DNA of 64,000 bases. Source: Streptacidiphilus neutrinimicus (GTDB taxonomy: Bacteria > Actinomycetota > Actinomycetes > Streptomycetales > Streptomycetaceae). Under the pieces are notes generated by a model. It was not told where the DNA came from. It saw nothing but the letters and a program-made list of their open reading frames with translations, and searched no databases. Both the position numbers and the translations under genes were made by a program. How positions within the stretch are numbered: the stretch's first letter is position 1; each line of letters begins with the position of its first letter. Positions 1-8,671 of the stretch are shown here, one piece after another. The stretch lies in assembly GCF_000787815.1 (NCBI RefSeq), contig NZ_BBPO01000004.1, positions 54,574 through 118,573 on the forward strand, written 5' to 3'.

Positions 1-40
1 GCGCGGTCTCGCCGTGCCGGACGCCGGTTCACGTGGGCGG

Positions 41-60
41 GCCCCGGCGGCGGCCGGGGC
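41..60. terminator. GC-rich hairpin downstream of the first phosphatase gene
   Basis: Seven-base-pair perfect inverted repeat (gccccgg at 41-47, ccggggc at 54-60) with a 6-nt loop, lying just past the stop of the minus-strand phosphatase gene. No T-tract follows, which is usual for actinomycete terminators. The upstream neighbour is outside the window, so direction cannot be settled. Confidence 0.4.
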
Positions 61-105
61 GCGGGGTGCCCCTTCCGTGCTGAGCGGCCCGTGGGGGGCA
101 CCTGA

Positions 106-2880
106 TCACGGCAGCGGCTGCTCGGCCCAGATCACCTTGCCGTCGGCGGTGTACCGGGTGCCCCAGCGCTCGGAGAGCTGCGCGACCAGGAAGAGCCCGC
201 GTCCGCCCTCGTCCGTGCTGGCCGCGTAGCGCAGGTGCGGCGAGGTGCTGCTGCCGTCGGTGACCTCGCAGATCAGCACGCGGTCGCGCAGCAGCCGGAC
301 CCGGATCGGCCCGGCCGCGTAGCGGATCGCGTTCGTGGTCAGCTCGCTGATGATCAGTTCGGTGGTGAACTCCAGCAGGTCAAGGCCCCACTCGGCCAGC
401 CGCTCGGCGACCTTCGCGCGGACCCCGGCCACGGCCGCCGGGTCGGGCGGGACCTCCCAGACCGCGACCTGGTCCGCCCGCAGCGCCCGGGTCCTGGCCA
501 CCAGCAGGGCCACGTCGTCGGTCGGGTGGGCCGGGAGCAGCTCGTCGAGCACCGCCTGGCAGGTCTCCTCCGGGGTGCTGACCGGCTGGGACAGCGCGAC
601 GCGCAACCGCTCCAGACCGACGTCGATGTCCCGGGAGCGGTCCTCGACCAGGCCGTCGGTGTAGAGCACCAGCCGGCTGCCCTCGGGCAGTTCCAGCTCG
701 ACGGTCTCGAAGGGCACGCCGACCAGGCCCAGCGGAGGCCCGGCCGGCAGGTCGGGGAACTCGACCGTCCCGTCGGGACGCACCAGCGCGGGCGGCAGAT
801 GCCCGGCCCTGGCCATGCTGCAGCGCCGCGAGACCGGGTCGTAGATCGCGTAGAGGCAGGTCGCGCCGGTGATGGAGGTCTCGCCGTCGGCGGCGGCGCT
901 GTCCTGGTCGATCTGGTTGACCAGGACGTCCAGATGGCCGAGCAACTCGTCCGGCGGCAGGTCCAGGGTGGAGAAGTTGTGCACCGCGGTGCGCAGTCGG
1001 CCCATGGTGGCCGCGGCGTGCAGTCCGTGACCGACGACGTCGCCGACGACCAGCGCGACCCGGGCGCCGGGCAGCGGGATGACGTCGAACCAGTCGCCGC
1101 CGACGCCCGCGTGGGCCGGCAGGTAGCGGTAGGCGACGTCCAGGGCGCTCTGCTCGGACAGGCGGCCGGGCAGCAGGTTGTGCTGCAGGGTGACCGCCAT
1201 CCGGTGCTCGCGGGTGTACCGGCGGGCGTTGTCGATGGAGACCGCGGCGCGAGCCCCGAGCTCCTCGGCTACCGACAGGTCGTCCGCGTCGAACGGCTCC
1301 TGCTTCTGCGCGCGGTAGAAGTGCGCCACGCCCAGCAGCGTGCCGCGAGCCAGCAGCGGCACCGTGATCAGCGAGTGGATGCCCTGGTCGATGAGCCGCC
1401 CGGTGCGGGCCGGGTCGGTGCGGCGCCAGTCGGACGCCGGGTCGGACAGGTCCGCCTCCAGGACCGAGCGCCCGTCCAGCGCCCAGGCGTGCGGAGTGCC
1501 GGACGTCAGCGGGATGGCTGAGCCGACCTGGAAGAACGGCATGTCCGGGCGGGCGCCGTGGAGCGCGGCGCGGCGCAGGTGCACCACCTGGCCCCGGTCG
1601 GGCTCGTCGCCGTGCAGCAGCGCCTCCGCCAGGTCGACGCTGGCGAAGTCGGCGAACCGGGGGACGACCGCCTCGGTCAGTTCCTCGGCGGTGCGGGTGA
1701 TGTCCAGCGTGGTGCCGATCGCACCGCTGGCCTCGTAGAGCAGCTTGAGACGCTTGCGGGCCTGGTCGGCCTTTCCGGACAGGGCGCGCAGTTCGGTGGA
1801 GTCGCGCAGCGTGGCGACGATCCCGGGCGGCCCGCCGTTGCGGTCGGTGGTGCGGACGTTGACCACGATCAGCCGGTCGCCGGCGCTCACCATCTCGTCG
1901 GTGACGGGCCGTCCGGACGCCAGCAGCTCGGCCAGCCGGTGATCCAGGCCCAGCGCGGTGACGGGCGGGCTGTCCTGCTCGCCCAGGGGAAGGTCGAGCA
2001 GACGGCAGGCCTCGTCGTTGGCCAGCAGCACCCTCCCGTCGTCCCCGACGATGAGCACGCCCTCGCGGACCGCGTGCAGCACCGCGTCGTGGTGCTCGTA
2101 CATCCGGGTCATCTCGGCCGGCCCGAGGCCGTGGGTCTGTCGGCGCAGGCGCCGCACGACCAGCCACGTCCCCGCGGTGGACAGCGCCAGCGCCAGGGCG
2201 CCCGCGCCGAGGACGACCGGCACCCGGTGCTGGGAGGCGCTGCTGATCTTCTTGATGGTGATGCCGGCCGAGACCGCGCCGATCACCTTGTGGTGGGGGT
2301 CGAACACCGGCACGATCGCCTGCACCAGCGGTCCGATGGTGCCGTTGATGGTCTCGGTCACCGTCTGCCCGGCCAGGGCCGGGCCGATGTCGCCGACGAA
2401 CTTCTTGCCGATCCGGTTGGGGATCGGGTGGGTGTAGCGGATCCCGTGGTCGTCGGTGACGACGACGAAGTCGACCCCGGTCGCCAGGCGGGTGGCCTCG
2501 GCGCGCGGCTGGAGCAGCGCGGTCGGGTGCGCGGACTCCATCGCCGCCACGATCCCGGGCGAGTTGGCGAAGGTCTGGGCGACGGCGAGTGACCGGTTAC
2601 GCGCCTCCACCGTGGTGTCCTGCTGGGCTTGGACGAAGATGTCGATCCCGGCGGCCACCACCAGCACCAGGATGATCACCACCTGCAGGATGAACACCTG
2701 TCCGGCGACGCTGCGCATGCCGAGGATCGCCCGGCGACGTCGCTCGGGGGGAAGGCGCGGGTCCGGGCGCCCGTCGCTCTCCTGATCCCGCTCCGGGCGC
2801 GGTCGGCCCCGGTCCGTCGGGTTCCCACCGGTGGAACCGGCCCCCTCGGGGGCCCGGGATCGACCCCAGAACCGGGCCAT
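106..2880 (-). CDS. Membrane-bound SpoIIE-type PP2C phosphatase with Cache, PAS, GAF and HATPase domains
   Basis: A 924-residue sensor phosphatase expected to dephosphorylate an STAS anti-sigma antagonist and so control a SigB/SigF-type sigma factor. After a basic N-terminus there is a membrane segment (VFILQVVIILVLVVAAGIDI), an extracellular DcuS/CitA-like Cache domain, a second membrane segment (VPVVLGAGALALAL), a PAS domain (AVLHAVREGVLIVGDDG), a GAF domain, a PP2C domain with the metal-site signature VGGDWFDVIP and GDVVGHGLHAA, and a C-terminal HATPase domain with N-box ELTTNAI and G-box GGRGLFLV. The ATG at 2880 is chosen; in-frame GTG and TTG codons lie upstream. It is divergent from a paralogue at 3045, separated by about 165 bp. 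Ligand and partner unknown. Confidence 0.88.
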   Translation of the reverse strand: MARFWGRSRAPEGAGSTGGNPTDRGRPRPERDQESDGRPDPRLPPERRRRAILGMRSVAGQVFILQVVIILVLVVAAGIDIFVQAQQDTTVEARNRSLAVAQTFANSPGIVAAMESAHPTALLQPRAEATRLATGVDFVVVTDDHGIRYTHPIPNRIGKKFVGDIGPALAGQTVTETINGTIGPLVQAIVPVFDPHHKVIGAVSAGITIKKISSASQHRVPVVLGAGALALALSTAGTWLVVRRLRRQTHGLGPAEMTRMYEHHDAVLHAVREGVLIVGDDGRVLLANDEACRLLDLPLGEQDSPPVTALGLDHRLAELLASGRPVTDEMVSAGDRLIVVNVRTTDRNGGPPGIVATLRDSTELRALSGKADQARKRLKLLYEASGAIGTTLDITRTAEELTEAVVPRFADFASVDLAEALLHGDEPDRGQVVHLRRAALHGARPDMPFFQVGSAIPLTSGTPHAWALDGRSVLEADLSDPASDWRRTDPARTGRLIDQGIHSLITVPLLARGTLLGVAHFYRAQKQEPFDADDLSVAEELGARAAVSIDNARRYTREHRMAVTLQHNLLPGRLSEQSALDVAYRYLPAHAGVGGDWFDVIPLPGARVALVVGDVVGHGLHAAATMGRLRTAVHNFSTLDLPPDELLGHLDVLVNQIDQDSAAADGETSITGATCLYAIYDPVSRRCSMARAGHLPPALVRPDGTVEFPDLPAGPPLGLVGVPFETVELELPEGSRLVLYTDGLVEDRSRDIDVGLERLRVALSQPVSTPEETCQAVLDELLPAHPTDDVALLVARTRALRADQVAVWEVPPDPAAVAGVRAKVAERLAEWGLDLLEFTTELIISELTTNAIRYAAGPIRVRLLRDRVLICEVTDGSSTSPHLRYAASTDEGGRGLFLVAQLSERWGTRYTADGKVIWAEQPLP

Positions 2881-3044
2881 ACGCCTATGAAACACTGCCC
2901 GCCTGCGGGAGGCCAACGGGCCGGAGCCGCTCCGGGAGCGCGCGCCTCTCCGCCCGCGTGCAGGATGGAGGCAGGGGTTCCACGACCCCGGGCCGACGCT
3001 GCGGCTCGCAGCCGCCGGCCGGCCGGCGATTGGACACGGGAACG

Positions 3045-5201
3045 ATGCACGAGCACGGCCGCCCGGGGGCGCCAGGCCGTGACGAGGCCAGCCTCACGGA
3101 CGCCGCCCTCACGGAGGTGCTCGAGAGCGTCTTCCAGGGGACGCCCAACGGTCTCGCGGTCTACGACACGGAGCTGCGGCTGGTCCGGGTCAACGCCGCG
3201 CTGGAGCGGATCCTCGACGCGCCCGCCGCGCAGGTGCTCGGGCGGCGGGCCGACGAGCTCTTCGCCGACGCCGAGGCAGAGCATCTGATCGCCAGCGCCG
3301 AGGGCGAGCGGATAGCGACCCGGCTGCGGACCGTGCTGCACACCGGCACCCCGGTGCTCACCACCGAGCACCGGGCCCGGACGGCGGCCGACCCGGACCA
3401 CGACCACGTCTGGGCGGTCACCTCGTTCCGGCTCACCGCGGCCGACGGCCGGATCCTCGGGGTGGCCTCCGCCGTCGTCGACGTGACCGAGCGCGACCAC
3501 GCCCGGGAGCGGCTGCTCGCGCTGAGGGAGGCCGCCGACCGGATCGGCTCCACGCTGGACGTCACCCGCACCGCCGAGGAGCTGACCGAGGTCGCCGTGC
3601 CGAGGCTGGCCGACTTCGTCGCCGTCGACCTCCTGGAGGGCGTCGAGCGCGGCGCGCCCGCGCCGCTCGGACCGGTCTCCGGGACGGCGGTGCTGCGCCG
3701 GGCCGCGCACCGCTCGGTGACCGACGACGCGCCGGAGGCGTCCGTCCCGGTCGGCACCGTGATGAGCTACCACCCCGCCACGCCGTACGCCCGGTGCCTG
3801 GCGTCGGGGCAGCCGCTGCTGCTGCCGGTGCTCGACCGGGCGGCCGACTGGCTGGCCCAGGACCCGCTACGGGCCGCCAAGATCCTGGCCGCCGGCACGC
3901 ACTCGCTGATCACGGTGCCGCTCAAGGCCCGCACGGTCACCCTGGGCCTCGCGCACTTCTACCGCTGGCGGCTCCCGGGCCCCTTCGACCAGGAGGACCT
4001 GGCCCTGGCCCGGGACCTGGTCGGCCGCGCCGCCGTCAGCATCGACAACGCGCGCCGCTACACCGAGGAGCACCGCGCCGCGCTGACCCTCCAGCGCAGC
4101 CTGCTGCTGCGCGGCAACGTGCCCGACCCGAGCCCGCTGGAGACCGCGCACCGGTACCTGCCCGCCGAGGCCCACGCGGGCGTGGGCGGGGACTGGTTCG
4201 ACGTGATCCCGCTCTCCGGCGCCCGGGTCGCCCTGGTCGTCGGCGACGTCACCGGCCGCGGCATCCACGCGGTGGCCCGCGCCGGGCGGCTGCGCACGGC
4301 CATCCGCACCCTGGCCACCATGGATCTGCCGCCCGACGAGCTGCTGTGGCGACTCGACGCGCTGGTGCACCGGCAGATCGACACGCCGACGGCCATCCGG
4401 ACCCCCGAGGAGCCCGAGACGCCGGGGATCAGCGGCACCTGCCTGTGCCTCGTCTACGACCGGGTGACCGGCCGTGCCAGCGTGGCGAGCGCCGGGCACC
4501 CGCCTCCCATCGTCGTCCGGCCGGACGGCAGCGCCCGCCCCGTCGACCTCGTGCCCGGGCCTCCGCTGGGGCTGGCCATGCTCCCGTTCGAGGCGACGGA
4601 CCTCGAGTTGGCCGACGGAAGCGTGCTGGCCCTGTGGACGGACGGACTCGTCAAGGAGCGGCGGCCGAAGCCCGGCCTCGACGTGCCGCGCCTGCTCGCC
4701 GGGCTCACCGCCCACGCCAGGTCGCTCGACGAGCTGTGCCAGAGCGCCGTCGACGCGACGCTCACGTCCCGCGATCCCGGCGACGACGCCGTCCTGGTCC
4801 TGGTGCGCACCCGGATCCTGCCGCCCGACCGGGTCGCCACCTGGGACCTGTCCGCCGACCCGGCCGAGGTCTCCCGCGCCCGCGCCGAGACCTCGCGGCA
4901 GCTGGCGTCCTGGGGGCTGGACGAGGCGGCGCCGCTCACCGAACTGATCGTCAGCGAGCTGGTGACCAACGCGCTCCGCCACGGAAGGGAGCCGTTCCGG
5001 CTGCGTCTGATCCGCGACGGGTCCCTGATCTGCGAGGTCTCCGACAGCTCCAGCACCTCGCCGCACCTGCGCCACGCCGGCGACACCGACGAGGGCGGCC
5101 GGGGCCTGTTCCTGGTCGCGCAGCTCGCCGACAACTGGGGCACCCGCTACGTCGCGCGCGGCAAGACGATCTGGGCCGAGCAGTCCGTCCCCGAAGACTG
5201 A
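3045..5201 (+). CDS. Soluble SpoIIE-type PP2C phosphatase with PAS, GAF and HATPase domains
   Basis: A 718-residue cytoplasmic phosphatase, a paralogue of the divergent neighbour but without membrane segments. Order: PAS domain (about residues 20-140, FQGTPNGLAVYDTELRLVRV), GAF domain (about 150-330), PP2C/SpoIIE domain (VGGDWFDVIPLSGARVALVV and GDVTGRGIHA), and C-terminal HATPase (ELVTNALRH, GGRGLFLVAQ). Having both a phosphatase and a kinase-like ATPase suggests a self-contained partner switch acting on STAS proteins such as those at 23972 and 56520; that link is inferred. Start chosen at ATG 3045 because upstream codons read through low-complexity sequence; the ribosome site is weak (ggga). 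Confidence 0.88.
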   Translation: MHEHGRPGAPGRDEASLTDAALTEVLESVFQGTPNGLAVYDTELRLVRVNAALERILDAPAAQVLGRRADELFADAEAEHLIASAEGERIATRLRTVLHTGTPVLTTEHRARTAADPDHDHVWAVTSFRLTAADGRILGVASAVVDVTERDHARERLLALREAADRIGSTLDVTRTAEELTEVAVPRLADFVAVDLLEGVERGAPAPLGPVSGTAVLRRAAHRSVTDDAPEASVPVGTVMSYHPATPYARCLASGQPLLLPVLDRAADWLAQDPLRAAKILAAGTHSLITVPLKARTVTLGLAHFYRWRLPGPFDQEDLALARDLVGRAAVSIDNARRYTEEHRAALTLQRSLLLRGNVPDPSPLETAHRYLPAEAHAGVGGDWFDVIPLSGARVALVVGDVTGRGIHAVARAGRLRTAIRTLATMDLPPDELLWRLDALVHRQIDTPTAIRTPEEPETPGISGTCLCLVYDRVTGRASVASAGHPPPIVVRPDGSARPVDLVPGPPLGLAMLPFEATDLELADGSVLALWTDGLVKERRPKPGLDVPRLLAGLTAHARSLDELCQSAVDATLTSRDPGDDAVLVLVRTRILPPDRVATWDLSADPAEVSRARAETSRQLASWGLDEAAPLTELIVSELVTNALRHGREPFRLRLIRDGSLICEVSDSSSTSPHLRHAGDTDEGGRGLFLVAQLADNWGTRYVARGKTIWAEQSVPED

Positions 5202-5284
5202 ACGGGCGACGGCGCGGGTCGGCGTGCGCGGGTGGGCGGCGGGGCGTCTACTGGCCCGGGGGGCGACCCGACAGGAGGAAGCCT

Positions 5285-6304
5285 ATGGGAACGTACAGAG
5301 CCGCACAGGTCGCGGCCGCGGGTGAGCGGTTCGCCGTCGTCGACCGGGAGCTCGTGCCGCCCGGCCCCGGGCACGTGCGCATCGCCGTGGAGGCCTGCGG
5401 CGTCTGCCACAGCGATGTGTACATGGTCAACAACGTCCTCCCCGGGCTGCGCTACCCGCTGGTCCCCGGCCACGAGATCGCCGGCCGGATCGCCGAGGTG
5501 GGCGAGGGGACGCCCGACGTGTGGGCGGTGGGCGACCGGGTCGGGGTCGGCTGGTTCGGCGGCAGCTGCGGGGTCTGCACCCCGTGCCGGCAGGGCGACT
5601 TCATCGTCTGTCCCCACCTCAAGGTCCCCGGATGGGCGTACGACGGCGGATACGCGGAGTCGGTGGTCGTGCCCTTCGACGCCCTCGCCCGCATTCCGGA
5701 CGGGCTCTCGGCCGAGGACGCGGCGCCGCTGGGCTGCGCGGGCGTGACCACCTTCAACGGGCTGCGCAGCAGCGGCGCACGGCCCGGCGACCGGGTGGCG
5801 ATCCTCGGCATCGGCGGCCTCGGCCACCTCGCGGTGCGGTACGCGGTCGCGATGGGGTTCGAGACGATCGCGATCGCGCGCGGCGCGGCCAAGGCGGACT
5901 TCGCCAAGGAGCTGGGCGCGCACCACTACGTCGACAGCAGCGACCCCTCCGCCGTCGCGTCGGCCCTGCAGTCGCTGGGCGGGGCCAACGTCGTGCTCGC
6001 CACCGCCGCCAACTCCGAGGCCATCAGTGCGACCGTGGACGGTCTCGCGCCCCGCGGCGAGCTGGTGGTGGTCGGCATCGACGCGGTGCCGCTGACGATC
6101 AACCCCGGACAGCTGATCATGCCCGCGCGGATCGTCCGCGGCCACCCCTCCGGCACCGCCCAGGACGTCGAGGACACCATGGCTTTCAGCGCCCTGCACG
6201 GCATCCGCCCGGTCAACGAGACGCTGCCGCTGGCCCAGGCCGACGAGGCCTACCAGCGGATGCTGGCCGGCCAGGCCCGCTTCCGGATGGTGCTCACCAC
6301 CTGA
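5285..6304 (+). CDS. Zinc-dependent alcohol dehydrogenase (MDR family)
   Basis: A 339-residue medium-chain dehydrogenase that should oxidise or reduce alcohols/aldehydes with NAD(P). Catalytic zinc ligands Cys38 with His63-Glu64, and Cys41-His42 nearby; structural zinc cysteines 95, 98, 101 and 109 (CGVCTPCRQGDFIVC); Rossmann motif GIGGLGHLA. Start at ATG 5285 is set by a strong aggagga site. A long open frame continues upstream in phase but overlaps the phosphatase gene in another frame and is not coding. Alcohol dehydrogenases of this kind lie beside USP and CBS genes in streptomycete hypoxia/dormancy regions, which fits the neighbourhood. Confidence 0.9.
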   Translation: MGTYRAAQVAAAGERFAVVDRELVPPGPGHVRIAVEACGVCHSDVYMVNNVLPGLRYPLVPGHEIAGRIAEVGEGTPDVWAVGDRVGVGWFGGSCGVCTPCRQGDFIVCPHLKVPGWAYDGGYAESVVVPFDALARIPDGLSAEDAAPLGCAGVTTFNGLRSSGARPGDRVAILGIGGLGHLAVRYAVAMGFETIAIARGAAKADFAKELGAHHYVDSSDPSAVASALQSLGGANVVLATAANSEAISATVDGLAPRGELVVVGIDAVPLTINPGQLIMPARIVRGHPSGTAQDVEDTMAFSALHGIRPVNETLPLAQADEAYQRMLAGQARFRMVLTT

Positions 6305-6497
6305 CCGTGTCGCCCCTCGCGCCGAGCGACCCGCACCGTCCTCGTGACGGGCGATTCGAGCCGACTCGTGCCACCTGACCGGCGCTCCTGGCTCGCGCGG
6401 GCGCGCCGGATCATGGACCCTGGAGGAATCCGGCCATCCGGCGGACGCCCACCCGGCGTCGCGGGGGACCGGGCACGGCAGGAAGGTGGCGACAGCC

Positions 6498-7511
6498 ATG
6501 GCAGGCCGGACGGCGGATCGGGGGGAACAGGGAACCTTTGATGCTCCTCCCGGGCCTGCCGCGCCGCGCCGCGGCCTGGTGATCGGCGGCGGCGGAAGCC
6601 TGGGCGCGGCCTGGGCCGTCGGCGCGCTGTGCGCCCTGGAGGACGCCACCGGCTGGGACCCGCGCGGCGCGGACGTCATCCTGGGCACCTCCGCCGGCGC
6701 CATCGTCGGCTCCCTGCTCGCCGTCGGCGCGAGCGCCACGGAGCTGCTCGACCACCAGCGCGGCCTCGCGGAGGTCGCCGGGCCGGTGGGCGGGGTCCGG
6801 CTCGACTACGACACCTGGGTGGGCGGCGCGCTGCCGCGCATTCCCCGACCCGGGTTCGGTTCGCTGAGACTGCTGCTCGACCTCGTCGAGCACCCGCACC
6901 GGATGCCGCTCACCACCGTGCTCGCCGCCGCCGCGCCCCCTGGCCGGGGCAGCCTGGGCGGTGTGCGCGACCTCTTCCACCAGCTGCGCATGGACGACCA
7001 CTGGCCGGACACCCCCGCCCTGCGGGTGGTCGCGGTGGATCTCGACACCGGCACCCGGGTGCTCTTCGGGACGCCGGGGGCGCCGCCCACCGACCTCGGC
7101 TCGGCGGTGACGGCCTCCTGCGCGCTGCCTTCGTGGTTCGAGCCCGTGCGCATCGACGGCCGCCGCTACGTGGACGGCTGCGCCTGGTCGGACACCAACG
7201 TCGACCTGGTGGCGGGCGAACCGCTGGACGAGGTGTACGTGCTGGCGCCGACCTGCGCCCGCGAGACCGACCACCCGCACAGCATCCCCGCGCGGGTGGA
7301 GCGCCGGCTGCGCCGCGGCTCCACGGCCCGCCTGCTGCGCGAGGCCCGTGAGGTGCGCGACGCGGGCACCCAGGTGCACGTGCTCGTCCCAGGCCCCGAG
7401 GACCTGGCCGCCATGGGCGCCAACCTGATGGCGCCGCAGCACCGGCTCACCGTCCTGGAGACCTCCCTGCGGACCACCAAGGCGGCCCTCAGCGCCGCCG
7501 AGCACGGCTGA
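6498..7511 (+). CDS. Patatin-like phospholipase
   Basis: A 337-residue lipid acyl hydrolase of the patatin/RssA type. Visible are the oxyanion loop GGGGSLGAAW, the nucleophile motif GTSAGA with its serine, and the catalytic aspartate in YVDGCAWSDTN, together the Ser-Asp dyad. No signal peptide, so probably cytoplasmic or membrane-peripheral. ATG 6498 is preferred because ggaagg lies about 10 nt upstream; GTG 6486 is in frame but too close to that site. Single gene; substrate unknown. Confidence 0.85.
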   Translation: MAGRTADRGEQGTFDAPPGPAAPRRGLVIGGGGSLGAAWAVGALCALEDATGWDPRGADVILGTSAGAIVGSLLAVGASATELLDHQRGLAEVAGPVGGVRLDYDTWVGGALPRIPRPGFGSLRLLLDLVEHPHRMPLTTVLAAAAPPGRGSLGGVRDLFHQLRMDDHWPDTPALRVVAVDLDTGTRVLFGTPGAPPTDLGSAVTASCALPSWFEPVRIDGRRYVDGCAWSDTNVDLVAGEPLDEVYVLAPTCARETDHPHSIPARVERRLRRGSTARLLREAREVRDAGTQVHVLVPGPEDLAAMGANLMAPQHRLTVLETSLRTTKAALSAAEHG

Positions 7512-7559
7512 GGCCGGTCGCACCGCTCGGGCGGCTCGAACGGCTCAGGCAGCACGGTC

Positions 7560-8474
7560 CTACTCCGCGGCCGCCGACGGCTCGCCCAACTCCTTGGAGA
7601 GCGCGGCCAGCGCGTCCAGGCGGCGCTGCAGGCTCGGGTGCGTGGACAGGATCGACGCCACACCGGAGTCGCCGGACAGGGCCGGAGCGAACAGGAAGGC
7701 GTTGAACGCCTGGGCTGTGCGCAGGTCCTGGGTGGGAATGCGGGCGATCTCGCCGCTCACCTTCACCAGCGCGGACGCCAGCGCCGAGGGGCGCCCGGTG
7801 AGCTGCGCCGCCGAGCGGTCCGCGGCCAGCTCCCGGTAGCGGGACAGGGCCCGGATCAGCAGCAGGCTCAGTAGGTAGACGGTCGCGGACACGGCCATCA
7901 CCAGGGCCAGCAGCAGCGCGGTGTTCTGGTCGCGGCGGCGTCCGCCGAGCAGCTCGGAGTAGAAGGCCATCCGGACCATCAGCCCCGCGAGCACCCCCAG
8001 GAACGAGGCCGCGGTGATGACCGTGACGTCCCGGTGCGCGACGTGGGAGAGCTCGTGGGCCAGGACGCCGTCGAGTTCGTCGCCCTCCAGCCGCCGCAGC
8101 AGGCCCCGGGTGACGCACAGCACCGCGTGGTCCGCGCTGCGCCCGGTGGCGAAGGCGTTCGGCAGGTCCGTCTCGGAGACGGCCACCCGCGGTTTGGGCA
8201 TGTCCGCCAGCGCGCACAGCCGGTCGACGGCTCCGTGCAGCCGCGCCTCCTGCTCGGGGGAGACCTCGTGGGCGCGCATCGCGAACATGGCCATCTTGTC
8301 CGAGAACCAGAACTGCAGCACCAGCACGCCGGCCGCGACGACCACGATCAGCACGACCGACTTGAGCAGCAGCACCAGCGCGGCGACGAACGCCGCGTAC
8401 ACCAGGGCGAGCAGCAGCAGGACGAAGGCCATCCGTGCCGTCAACTGCCGGTCGGGAGCGAACCGTGATCGCAT
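7560..8474 (-). CDS. htpX: HtpX-family M48 membrane zinc metalloprotease
   Basis: A 304-residue inner-membrane protease for quality control of membrane proteins. Two N-terminal hydrophobic segments (MAFVLLLLALVYAAFVAALV, then SVVLIVVVAAGVLVLQF), zinc motif HELSH in GVLAHELSHVAHRD, another hydrophobic pair, and the third zinc-ligand region RELAADRSAA. Start ATG 8474 is supported by aggagaagg just upstream; the frame extends 53 codons further without a good site. Length fits bacterial HtpX. It is divergent from the RafH-like gene. Ends 49 bp from the convergent patatin gene. Confidence 0.9.
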   Translation of the reverse strand: MRSRFAPDRQLTARMAFVLLLLALVYAAFVAALVLLLKSVVLIVVVAAGVLVLQFWFSDKMAMFAMRAHEVSPEQEARLHGAVDRLCALADMPKPRVAVSETDLPNAFATGRSADHAVLCVTRGLLRRLEGDELDGVLAHELSHVAHRDVTVITAASFLGVLAGLMVRMAFYSELLGGRRRDQNTALLLALVMAVSATVYLLSLLLIRALSRYRELAADRSAAQLTGRPSALASALVKVSGEIARIPTQDLRTAQAFNAFLFAPALSGDSGVASILSTHPSLQRRLDALAALSKELGEPSAAAE

Positions 8475-8671
8475 CGTCCTTCTCCTTCGCGCTGCGAGTC
8501 CGGCCTCCGCATCGTCATGGGCGGTGTTCGCGTCGGGCTGGTCGTACTCCTGGCTGGTTCCTGCCCGGTCCTCCCGGGGATACGCCGCCCGGGCGGGGCC
8601 GTCCCGAGTGCCGCGCGACGGCGGACGGCTCACAGTGGTATCAGGGACCCGACCTCACGGGGGTACACGTC

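Noticed and set aside
8661..8666. GGGTAC just before the RafH-like gene as a sigma-B promoter
   Set aside because: No GNNT at 13-17 nt upstream; kept only as a note in the gene entry.
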